This document shows positions 25,302 to 32,308 of a stretch of 64,000 bases of DNA, in pieces. The notes below the pieces were generated by a model. The model saw only the letters and a program-made list of their open reading frames with translations, was not told the origin of the DNA and searched no databases. Made by a program: the position numbers and the translations under genes. The stretch's first letter is position 1. Every line of letters begins with the position of its first letter. The stretch is from Candidatus Woesearchaeota archaeon (GTDB lineage: Archaea; Nanobdellota; Nanobdellia; Woesearchaeales; GW2011-AR4), in the NCBI GenBank assembly GCA_016185755.1, contig JACPMX010000004.1, forward strand, positions 62,001 to 126,000. The letters are read 5' to 3'.

Positions 25302-27830
25302 CTATCCAAAAAGCCCGAACCATCCTTTGGCTTTCTTTTCCTTTGTTTCTGCCAGAGCGGATATGTCTTCCTGCTGCTTCTTTAGGTTTTCAACCTGCTC
25401 CCTTAATATTGATTTTGCCACGTCGCTTGGCACTTCGTCAATCAGCTTTGCCAATGCTTCTATGGATTTGCTGAGCTTCTCCCTGCTTTCATCCAATTGC
25501 CTTATTTCTTCCTGCTCTGCAGCCTTTGCCAGCCCTAAAAACAGCTTAACCTTGTAACCAACTCCCTTTTGCCCCTCTTTCTGCTCGATCTCTTCCAATT
25601 TGTCAGAAACATCAAGCACTTCGCTTGCCTTGTCCTCGATTATGTAAAGGTACTCGCTTGGAACATCGGAATCCCTTAAAGAAGCAAGCTTGCCTGCCGC
25701 TTCCTCTGCTTTGGCCCCTGAAACAAGTTTTGATTTCACTTCCCTTGCCCTTTCAGAGCTTGCAGCAGAGCTTAGCTTCGCATTAACTACAAAAGGCAAA
25801 AGCTTTATGTCGCCAAAGTTGTTTGGGTTTATCATCCCTTTGTAGACAGTCGTGTCCTGCAGCTTTAGGTCTTCCTTCAAATCGTCCACAAAAAGCCCCA
25901 GCTTTTCAATGTCATCTTCGGCTGCAGTGTTCAAAACAGCCAATACAATTTCTGCCTTCTCAGAAGCTCTTACATCTTCATCTTCCCTTACTATGTCCTT
26001 GAACTTGCATTTTTTCTTTGCCTCGCCAATGATGAACTTCCTAAGGTTTTCATCTGTCAGGGTTTCTTTGCATTTCTCTGCAATGCCCTTCATATGCTCG
26101 CATCTTTTTGCGCTTTCTGCTGAGCACCTTTCCTTTTCCTTGTCCATTCTTGAGCATCTGTCCTCGGACGATTTTATCTCTGAACTCGTCAAAAGTTCGC
26201 AGTTCTGGTCTATTTTTGCCCCATATTCCTCGAAGTTTCTTCTCGACTGCTCCCTGCACCTTTCAATCATGGCGTTCTTGTCGCATGACTCCTGCATTGA
26301 TGCGCACGACTTTTCCTGCTGTCTCCAGGAATCCCCGCATTGCCTTAGCCTGTCATCATAAGCACCTGCAGCAACATTTCCCGTTATTTTAATCACGCTG
26401 CCTGTAGTTGCTGCATTAACGCATTCATAGCCTGCAACACACCCTCTTTCATCATTTTTTGCTGTCAGGCTTTGTCCCTGTGCGCAGGCTGGCTTTTCCA
26501 CAGCCGGGCATGCTGTCTGGGTTTTGGTGCATTGGTAGCTTGTCGTGCAGCCTGCATTGTCATAATAAGCCTGTATCTGCTCGTCAGCATTGCAGCTTGG
26601 CTTCGGCACTTCATTGCAAGGAATTCTTTCGCAATAATAATAAACGCATCCCCTGTCATCTGATTTCTTTTGAAGGCTCTGGCCCGATGCGCATGTTGGA
26701 GCATCTTGCGGCGGGCATGCGCTTGCAATGTTTTGCTCACAATGATAAGAAACACATCCTTTTTCATCAGCCTTCTTCTGCAATGTGTAGCCTTCTCCGC
26801 ACACTGGCTCAACCGATGGCGGGCATTCACTTACAATTGTTGCACAATAATAATTGACACATCCCTTATCGTCTGTTTTCTTTTGTAAAGTGCCTCGGCA
26901 CTCTGGGATTGGCGCAGGTGGGCATACCGGCCTTTCAAATTCCTCTTTTTTCATGCCGCCCATGCATCTGTCGATATATTTTTCCCTGTCGCAAACTTGA
27001 TTTTCCTTGAATCTTCCGCATTCTTCCAGCAGCCTCTCGCCCTCGTATTCAAATCTCTTTTCACATGACTCTTCATTTTGCCTTGCCTGCTGCTCCATAT
27101 TTGATTTGCTTCTGAGCTTGCATGCCTTGATTATGGCTTCTTTGTTTACCGGGCATGAATGGGCCGCTGCCTGCAGCTTTTCAAGCTCTGTTGCGCCTTC
27201 CCTTGAATAAGGAGTTCCGATTTGGGAGCACATTGTTTTTGCTGATTCATGGCATTTGGATTCCTCATCGGCAGCCTGCCTGCACACAGACTGAAGGTCT
27301 CCGACTTTTTCCCTGAATTTGGCTATTACGATGCCTGCAATTTTTTCCGGATCGCTGCAGTACTGCTTTATCTCCCTTGGGTCAATGTCGTCCCCTATAT
27401 GCTGGAAAACCATGCCAAAAACTATCTGCTCCTCTGAGTAGCCTTCATAGGAAGGGCCGATGTAGTATCTTTGCCCAAGCCATTCATTCTCGTAGGAAAG
27501 CGCATCTTTTCTCTGCATCCTTTCTTTCGATTCCATCATCCCCTTTTCAAATTCCATCTCATCAAAGCTGCTTCCAAATTTTGCTTTTGCCATTTTCCGC
27601 ATTTCTTCCTCGCTTGCGCCGCCTTTGATGAAGCGCTCCATCTCTTTGGAGCCCATTTCATTAGGATAGACTACAACATCGCCTTCCCTGTAGTAATCCT
27701 TGCCCTCTCTGGAGGGATCTATGGGCCTGCCTTCATACGGGCTGGAAGAGCCAAGCTGCGCAAAAACAGCATTGCTCAAAATTACAGAAAAAATTATCAG
27801 CAAAGAAAACAATTTTTTTACTTTAATCAC
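25302..27830 (-). CDS. Large exported Cys-rich repeat protein
   Basis: 842 residues. The start is a GTG at 27830 with a purine-rich aaggtg nearby; the N-terminus is a signal peptide (LFSLLIIFSVILSNAVFA). About residues 300-470 hold five tandem ~45-residue modules, each with a Cys-Pro start and four Cys (for example LQKKTDDKGCVNYYC, LQKKADEKGCVSYHC). The rest is helical, with more spaced Cys (KEKERCSAESAKRCEHMK). It probably forms a disulfide-rich surface or secreted protein in the envelope. Family unknown. Each module could bind a ligand like EGF- or TILa-type folds, but that is inference. Confidence 0.75.
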   Translation of the reverse strand: MIKVKKLFSLLIIFSVILSNAVFAQLGSSSPYEGRPIDPSREGKDYYREGDVVVYPNEMGSKEMERFIKGGASEEEMRKMAKAKFGSSFDEMEFEKGMMESKERMQRKDALSYENEWLGQRYYIGPSYEGYSEEQIVFGMVFQHIGDDIDPREIKQYCSDPEKIAGIVIAKFREKVGDLQSVCRQAADEESKCHESAKTMCSQIGTPYSREGATELEKLQAAAHSCPVNKEAIIKACKLRSKSNMEQQARQNEESCEKRFEYEGERLLEECGRFKENQVCDREKYIDRCMGGMKKEEFERPVCPPAPIPECRGTLQKKTDDKGCVNYYCATIVSECPPSVEPVCGEGYTLQKKADEKGCVSYHCEQNIASACPPQDAPTCASGQSLQKKSDDRGCVYYYCERIPCNEVPKPSCNADEQIQAYYDNAGCTTSYQCTKTQTACPAVEKPACAQGQSLTAKNDERGCVAGYECVNAATTGSVIKITGNVAAGAYDDRLRQCGDSWRQQEKSCASMQESCDKNAMIERCREQSRRNFEEYGAKIDQNCELLTSSEIKSSEDRCSRMDKEKERCSAESAKRCEHMKGIAEKCKETLTDENLRKFIIGEAKKKCKFKDIVREDEDVRASEKAEIVLAVLNTAAEDDIEKLGLFVDDLKEDLKLQDTTVYKGMINPNNFGDIKLLPFVVNAKLSSAASSERAREVKSKLVSGAKAEEAAGKLASLRDSDVPSEYLYIIEDKASEVLDVSDKLEEIEQKEGQKGVGYKVKLFLGLAKAAEQEEIRQLDESREKLSKSIEALAKLIDEVPSDVAKSILREQVENLKKQQEDISALAETKEKKAKGWFGLFG

Positions 27831-27869
27831 CTTTCTTGATTTCTTTAGAAAGCTTGTATTTAAAGTTAA

Positions 27870-28511
27870 CTAAACTTCAAACCCATACTTGCCATACATT
27901 GGAGTAAACAAGAAAGGGCCAAGGAATTCCAGTTCCAAATGCCCGTTTTTGTCCTTTACACCCCTTACCATTTCCTGCTCCTGTTCATTGCCGACTGGTC
28001 CGATAATTATTCCATCGGGCTTGAGCTGCCCTATCAATGGCTTTGGGAATTCCTTGCACGCTGCGGTTATTATTATTTTGTCAAAAGGGGCTTCGATTTT
28101 CATTCCGTTTGAGCCGTCTTCCTCGAAAACTGATACATTTGAAATGCCTGCGCTCCTTAAATTTTTCTTTGCAAAGCTTACGAGCTCGGGCACAACCTCC
28201 GTTGTTATAACCTTGCCTTTTGAACCGACTAGCTTTGCTATTATGGCTGACTGGTAGCCTGAGCCGGTGCCTATCTCAAAAACTTTTTCGCCTTTTTCAA
28301 GCTCAAGCGCATGCGTCATGATCATGACGGTTGTCGGCTGCGAAATTGTCTTTCCTCTCAGCAATGGCAGCGGCGAGTCTTCATAGGCAGCCTGCCTAAG
28401 GCCTTTTGGTATGAAATCTTCTCTTTTGACCTGCCTGAACGCATCCAGCTCCATGTCATTGAAGCCAAATGCCTCTGTCCAGAATTTCAGCAGCTGCATT
28501 TTTTGGTCCAT
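27870..28511 (-). CDS. pcm: Protein-L-isoaspartate O-methyltransferase
   Basis: 213 residues, typical PCMT length. Motifs: RGKTISQPTTVMIMTHAL (Ser/Thr-rich region), EIGTGSGYQSAII (SAM motif I), then a late DKIIITAACKEFP and GPVGNEQEQEMV. The enzyme methylates isoaspartyl residues in damaged proteins for repair, using SAM. All core motifs are present. Divergently placed from the MIP18-family gene. Confidence 0.93.
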   Translation of the reverse strand: MDQKMQLLKFWTEAFGFNDMELDAFRQVKREDFIPKGLRQAAYEDSPLPLLRGKTISQPTTVMIMTHALELEKGEKVFEIGTGSGYQSAIIAKLVGSKGKVITTEVVPELVSFAKKNLRSAGISNVSVFEEDGSNGMKIEAPFDKIIITAACKEFPKPLIGQLKPDGIIIGPVGNEQEQEMVRGVKDKNGHLELEFLGPFLFTPMYGKYGFEV

Positions 28512-28618
28512 GTGTATGCGTATGGCTGTTTACTACTTAAACTTTTTCCCGGTATATGCTCAGGAATAGAAATGTGCTGAACAAAAACATTTTTATACAA
28601 TGCAGTCATGCTAATTTT

Positions 28619-28915
28619 ATGGCTGACAAGGAGCAAATCACCGAGGTCTTGAAGAGGGTATATGACCCTGAGATACAGCTGGACATCATAAGCCTAGGGC
28701 TGGTTTATAACATTGAAATCAACGGGAACAAGGTAAAGATACTCATGACTTTCACAAGCCCGATGTGCCCTTACGGCCCTGCCCTGATGGATGACGTAAG
28801 AAGGAATGTTTCTGCAATAGACAATGTTGGGGAAGTCGAGATAGAGATAACCTTCACCCCAGTCTGGGGCCCTGACAAGATGACAGAAGAGGCAAAGATT
28901 GCGCTGGGAATATGA
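28619..28915 (+). CDS. MIP18/DUF59 Fe-S assembly protein (SufT-like)
   Basis: 98 residues from the ATG at 28619, preferred over an in-frame upstream ATG at 28556 because TATA-like (tttttatac, ~28589) fits. Contains VYDPEIQLDIISLGLVYNIEI and TSPMCPYGPALMDDVRR (the conserved Cys), standard for DUF59. Family members aid Fe-S cluster loading. Overlaps the SemiSWEET gene by 4 bases. Confidence 0.9.
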   Translation: MADKEQITEVLKRVYDPEIQLDIISLGLVYNIEINGNKVKILMTFTSPMCPYGPALMDDVRRNVSAIDNVGEVEIEITFTPVWGPDKMTEEAKIALGI

Positions 28916-29166
28916 TTGAAGATATTGTTGGTTACCTTGGCGGAATTTCTATTGCAATAAGCTTCATACCTCAGGTTGTTAAGTCTTACAAAACAAAAAG
29001 AGTGTCGGACTTGTCGTTGGGGATGATTATTGCCCAGATAATCGGAACCATTTTGTGGCTCGTTTACGGGTTTTTAGTCGGTGGAAAGCCGATAATCTTC
29101 ATGAACAGCTTCTTTATTTTTGTTATATTGTACCTTCTTTATCTTAAAGTTAAATATGAGAAGTAA
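28912..29166 (+). CDS. SemiSWEET sugar transporter
   Basis: 84 residues and three spans: the SemiSWEET size, half of a eukaryotic SWEET. The PQ-loop is clear: SFIPQVVKSYKTKRVSDLS in the first repeat. It likely dimerises to move a small sugar down its gradient. Follows the DUF59 gene in overlap. Substrate unknown. Confidence 0.88.
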   Translation: MIEDIVGYLGGISIAISFIPQVVKSYKTKRVSDLSLGMIIAQIIGTILWLVYGFLVGGKPIIFMNSFFIFVILYLLYLKVKYEK

Positions 29167-29182
29167 ATGGGCCCAAGGAGAA
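29164..29182. repeat. Duplicated tRNA-Val 3' end (att-like)
   Basis: A 19-base run (TAAATGGGCCCAAGGAGAA) here is repeated exactly at 29242-29260, where it covers the 3' end of tRNA-Val. The 59 bases between the copies include a perfect hairpin GTGCAATC (29220-29227), TAC, GATTGCAC (29231-29238). Such direct repeats of a tRNA 3' end mark attachment sites of integrated elements; here the element would be gone or minimal, leaving a scar. Confidence 0.5.
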
Positions 29183-29245
29183 ATAAACCAGCTGTTCCGT
29201 CAGTTGAGTGCGGAATCAAGTGCAATCTACGATTGCACGGATAAA

Positions 29246-29317
29246 TGGGCCCAAGGAGAATTGAACTCCTGCCTTAACCCTGTGAAGGTTATGTCCTAGC
29301 CACTAGACCATGGGCCC
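29246..29317 (-). tRNA. tRNA-Val (CAC)
   Basis: 72 bases on the minus strand. Acceptor GGGCCCA pairs with TGGGCCC, discriminator A. D-arm GTC..GAC. Anticodon stem TAACC/GGTTA closes a 7-base loop TTCACAG, giving anticodon CAC with U33. T-arm AGGAG/CTCCT with loop TTCAATT. No CCA encoded. No intron. Its 3' end is duplicated at 29164. Anticodon read by eye from the fold. Confidence 0.85.
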
Positions 29318-29354
29318 TCAAGAATAGTTTATTTGATTAATTTATAAAATTTTC

Positions 29355-29412
29355 AATCCGCTTTGCAAATCTTGTGCTCGGAGGCATTAAACCTCCTTGC
29401 CCATATATTTTA
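29355..29412. repeat. Structured repeat, copy 1
   Basis: Copy 1 of a three-member family. On the plus strand: AATCCGC then CTTTGCAAATC, hairpin GGAGG (29380-29384) with loop CATTAAA and CCTCC (29392-29396), then TTGCCCATAT. It lies 3' of endonuclease V (minus) and 5' of tRNA-Val (minus). Compare copies at 30645 and 34226: stems vary but pair in each. This, with flanking bases, is what the otherwise empty stretch 29318-29540 holds. Confidence 0.6.
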
Positions 29413-29540
29413 TCAACGGGTTACCTCAATCACAGTACAGAAAGAGGTCGTTCTAAGTTTTTTGAAATTTTTTATTTTTTAATGCGTTTTTTTATTTTAA
29501 TTTTTGTTAATGGCAAATTTGATATGAATATAAATAAAAT

Positions 29541-30188
29541 TTATTCATCAGTCTTCACATTTCTTTTCGCAATCTTGTCCCTTATCTCGTTGGCATACTT
29601 GTGCGCTAAATGCAAAGGCTCCGGCAGCTTGTGCGGAAACCTTATGCATTCCTTGGCTATTTCAACGCTTGTCTTCAGGCTTATTTTATGCCCGGGGCTC
29701 ACGTAAATCGGCTTTGAATGCTGCCTGGAAACAAGCATTTCCGCCCTTGCTTCCTTGTCGATGTAAACTACGCCCCCTTTGGATTCTCCTGCAAGGAGCT
29801 GTTTCGCAGTTCCTATTGAAGCCTGCTCGAGCAGAACCCCCATGTGCGACGCCAGCCCAAGCCTTCTTGGGTGCGAAATCCCATGCCCGTCAAAAATCAT
29901 GATGTCAGGCCTGTTTTCCAGCTTTGCATAAGCTTCCGCTATCGCAGGGCCTTCCCTGTACGCAAGAAATCCTTTCAGGTAAGGCACTTTGGCCCTTGAA
30001 ACTGAATAAACTTTTTCCTTCAAAGACATCGTCTTGTAGTCGCACACGGCAATCGCGGCTATTATTTCTTCGCCATTGTAGGAGCAGTCAGCACCTCCAA
30101 TAAGCTCCAGCTTTTCAAAAGAGTCGCTTGTGACTACTTTTTTAGCCAGCTTCAGTTGCTCCTCTTTTAGCCTATTGAAGTCTATCAT
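29541..30188 (-). CDS. nfi: Endonuclease V
   Basis: 215 residues, typical EndoV. The metal-binding acids are visible: GGADCSYNG (first Asp), FLAYREGPA (Glu) and IMIFDGHGISHPRRLGLA (Asp and the DGHG motif). It nicks DNA or RNA beside deaminated bases, mainly inosine. Start at the ATG at 30188. On the minus strand with the 87-residue protein further upstream. Confidence 0.95.
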   Translation of the reverse strand: MIDFNRLKEEQLKLAKKVVTSDSFEKLELIGGADCSYNGEEIIAAIAVCDYKTMSLKEKVYSVSRAKVPYLKGFLAYREGPAIAEAYAKLENRPDIMIFDGHGISHPRRLGLASHMGVLLEQASIGTAKQLLAGESKGGVVYIDKEARAEMLVSRQHSKPIYVSPGHKISLKTSVEIAKECIRFPHKLPEPLHLAHKYANEIRDKIAKRNVKTDE

Positions 30189-30230
30189 AAAAGAAAAAGG
30201 TGTAAAAGCCTTATTTAAAATTTTTTGCTG

Positions 30231-30494
30231 TCATTTCTTTATAACCCCAAAAATATACAGGATAATAACGCCGGATATCACCAGCAGAATCAGGATTGGA
30301 ATGCTTATCAGCTCCTTCCTTATGTTTTCAGCCTCTTGATGTATCTTGTGCTCGAAAGCTGTTATCTCGTGCAGCGCATTAAGGGCTTCATGGTGCTTCA
30401 GGCCCCTTTTCAGAAGGTAATTCTCAATATGCTCGAGGGAAAGCCCTCTTTCAAAAGCTTCCTTTCCCCATTTTATAAGATGTTCATGCGGCAT
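30231..30494 (-). CDS. Small single-span membrane protein
   Basis: 87 residues. A soluble His- and Glu-rich helical N-terminus (WGKEAFERGLSLEHIENYLLKRG) is followed by one C-terminal membrane span (IPILILLVISGVIILYIFGV) and a KK tail. A tail-anchored-like layout. No family known. Divergent from nothing nearby; a structured stretch with the inverted repeat 30534-30598 is upstream. Confidence 0.65.
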   Translation of the reverse strand: MPHEHLIKWGKEAFERGLSLEHIENYLLKRGLKHHEALNALHEITAFEHKIHQEAENIRKELISIPILILLVISGVIILYIFGVIKK

Positions 30495-30533
30495 GATTAG
30501 GAACCCTTTATCACCTCTTTTGTTTTAAAGGGT

Positions 30534-30598
30534 TTGGCCCCCCTTGTTCGGTTTATACGTGGGGGTGGTTTGAGAAGAAATCGCTTCCAGGGGGCCAA
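30534..30598. repeat. Long-stem inverted repeat, 9 base pairs
   Basis: TTGGCCCCC (30534-30542) pairs perfectly with GGGGGCCAA (30590-30598), enclosing 47 bases that include a second G/C-rich string (GTGGGGGTGG). On either strand it would be a stable closed stem, unlike the AT-rich neighbourhood. It lies between the 30494 start and the repeat copy at 30645, in a 220-base stretch with no gene. A small RNA or an operator is possible. Confidence 0.4.
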
Positions 30599-30644
30599 TG
30601 AAGAGACTAAGTTTTTTAAATTATTTGATTTTCACCTTCTTTTT

Positions 30645-30708
30645 AATCTGTGCTTCGCACAAATTTTACTGCTCGGTGGCATCCGACCACCTCGCCTATG
30701 CATTTAAC
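30645..30708. repeat. Structured repeat, copy 2
   Basis: Copy 2: AATC, hairpin GTGC-TTC-GCAC (30650-30660), then TTTTACT, hairpin GGTGG (30675-30679) loop CATCCGA, CCACC (30687-30691), then TCGCCTATGCATTT. Both stems differ from copies 1 and 3 yet keep pairing, which suggests selection on structure. It lies 12 bases past the 3' end of the gene at 30720 (minus). Confidence 0.65.
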
Positions 30709-30719
30709 GATTATTGATT

Positions 30720-31130
30720 TTATCTTACCAATGATTTTGCCGGTTTTCTCATCTCTCTTATCCAAAGCAGCCCTATATGCTGCAAATCCTTGTTTAGCTT
30801 GTCGCTTATCCTGTAAGTTTTCTTGTAAAGGTCGTAATCCACAAGCCCCATGCTTTTCATCGGGGTCAAAATCCTGTCGTAAAACTGCCTTTTGTTGTAT
30901 GAGACCTTGACTTTCTTACCCTTGTACGGAGGTTCATCTATCAAGTCCGTTATCAGGCTGCCTTCATGAAGCTTAGTTGCAAACAAAGACATCTCTGTCT
31001 TGCCAATCTCGCCGCCGTTGTCCTTCATCATCTCCATGAGCAGCTTGGCAACAATTATCTGCTGCTTTGTCGCAAATATTACCTCATAAATGTCTTCAGG
31101 TAGGTTAAACCTGTCAAACAGTATAACCAT
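30720..31130 (-). CDS. Unknown winged-helix-like protein
   Basis: 136 residues, charged and helical. The last third (YNKRQFYDRILTPMKSMGLVDYDLYKKTYRISDKL) looks like a winged helix with a beta wing, a layout seen in archaeal transcription regulators. No named family. A repeat copy lies directly past its stop. Confidence 0.65.
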   Translation of the reverse strand: MVILFDRFNLPEDIYEVIFATKQQIIVAKLLMEMMKDNGGEIGKTEMSLFATKLHEGSLITDLIDEPPYKGKKVKVSYNKRQFYDRILTPMKSMGLVDYDLYKKTYRISDKLNKDLQHIGLLWIREMRKPAKSLVR

Positions 31131-31277
31131 TTCAAAAGAGAAGTTGAACAGGTATATAAATGTTTCGATTTTAGATACTAGTATAGGAAAAGGTATATTG
31201 AAATTTGAGTCTATTTACTAGCCATAAAACAATTGGCTTGGGTTAATTTTTTAAATAAAGATGCGTGCCTATGAGCC

Positions 31278-31643
31278 ATGACATTGTACCATGCAACTCC
31301 TGCAGATAACTTAGATAGTGTATTAACAGATGGAATCTTGCCGAGCTACGATACTGAATTGAGTGCTCCGATTATTTGGGCGGCTGACTCTCCATTGGTC
31401 GCGCTCGCTAAAGCATACGAGATGGAAGTAATAAGAACAAACCAGGCCATAAGATCAGGATTTTACCGTGAATTGCCACCTAAATTTGCAATATTCTATA
31501 TTGATTCTTCCATAATACATGGCCATTCATGGCGTGAAAATTGCTATCTGGTATTTGAAACTGTACCGCCAACCGCAATAAGGCATGTACAAGAAGAAAC
31601 ATTAGAGACAGCCGCTTTATTATACCCATTTTTTTCTGATTAA
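31278..31643 (+). CDS. Small ART-like protein, possible toxin or RNA phosphotransferase relative
   Basis: 121 residues. The opening LYHATPADNLDSVLTDGILP is the Tyr-His-x-Thr ... Ile-Leu ... Gly-Ile-Leu motif shared by ADP-ribosyltransferase-like folds (RES, Tpt1/KptA-like and DarT-like groups); a later IFYIDSSIIHGHSWRENCYLV fits the second half of the fold. The gene stands alone, 187 bases after the repeat region, with no partner on the same strand. Could be a lone toxin, or a housekeeping enzyme acting on NAD. Low detail. Confidence 0.5.
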   Translation: MTLYHATPADNLDSVLTDGILPSYDTELSAPIIWAADSPLVALAKAYEMEVIRTNQAIRSGFYRELPPKFAIFYIDSSIIHGHSWRENCYLVFETVPPTAIRHVQEETLETAALLYPFFSD

Positions 31644-31672
31644 CTGCTTCCAAAAAACCCCTTCAAAACCAT

Positions 31673-32032
31673 TTATTTCACAAACTCGACATTCTCAAAA
31701 TTTTCAAATCCTTCGTCACCTGTCAGAAATATTAAATTTTTATCCTTTGCCAAAACATAGCCAACACAATCTATGAATGAGAATTTTTTATTTTTGTTGT
31801 TAAATCTGAATTTCATTGCTGCCTTTATAATTTCAGCATCTACCAGCATAGCACTCTGTTTTAGTTTTTCATGCCAAGTTTCAGCTGCCTCAGCATTTTT
31901 CTTGAGCAATGAATAGTACAACTCCCCCACATTCAGGATAGAAGTTACTATTTCTTCTTCCTTATACTTCTCGTAGTTTTTATTATCTTCAATAATTTCT
32001 ATTATGGAATAAGTGTCGAAAAAATATTTCAT
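31673..32032 (-). CDS. vapC: PIN-domain toxin (VapC-like)
   Basis: 119 residues. PIN acids are visible: FFDTYSIIEIIE (first Asp), and a late DCVGYVLAKDKN then FLTGDEGFEN for the second and third. PIN toxins are RNases that often cut tRNA or rRNA. It overlaps nothing but follows the AbrB antitoxin gene by 2 bases on the same strand. Confidence 0.85.
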   Translation of the reverse strand: MKYFFDTYSIIEIIEDNKNYEKYKEEEIVTSILNVGELYYSLLKKNAEAAETWHEKLKQSAMLVDAEIIKAAMKFRFNNKNKKFSFIDCVGYVLAKDKNLIFLTGDEGFENFENVEFVK

Positions 32033-32034
32033 TT

Positions 32035-32265
32035 TCAGAAAAATTTGCTGTCCAATTCCTCATCAACTTCTTTTAGAAGTTCTTTTGTGTTTAATTTCAA
32101 TTTAAGCTTGCCAAATATATCTTTCACCTTTAATGTTTTGACTGGAGTGATAACTACCTTGACTTTCTGGTCAACATGCAAGCCTTCCTTTTTAATGTCT
32201 TCTTTGGGTATAATAACCCCTATAGAATTTCCCCAGACTTTAAGTCTCGTTTCGTGCTCTATCAT
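32035..32265 (-). CDS. vapB: AbrB-type antitoxin (VapB-like)
   Basis: 76 residues. The first ~45 residues (RLKVWGNSIGVIIPKEDIKKEGL) are a SpoVT/AbrB DNA-binding fold that represses the operon; the rest (DIFGKLKLKLNTKELLKEVDEELD) would bind the PIN toxin. Its start is followed upstream by tattaa-rich bases around 32280-32297 that can serve as operator and TATA. Partner gene 2 bases downstream. Confidence 0.85.
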   Translation of the reverse strand: MIEHETRLKVWGNSIGVIIPKEDIKKEGLHVDQKVKVVITPVKTLKVKDIFGKLKLKLNTKELLKEVDEELDSKFF

Positions 32266-32308
32266 TGTATATCTCTAGTTATACGGTATAACTAATATAA
32301 ATAACTTC

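Noticed and set aside
26459-26857. Frames on both strands over the Cys-rich repeat region
   Set aside because: Cys/Pro-rich repeats keep other frames open by composition; only the 842-residue frame has a signal peptide and ordered modules.
29374-29706. Plus-strand frame of 110 residues overlapping endonuclease V
   Set aside because: Opposite strand of a clear gene and of repeat copy 1; codon use and peptide not gene-like.
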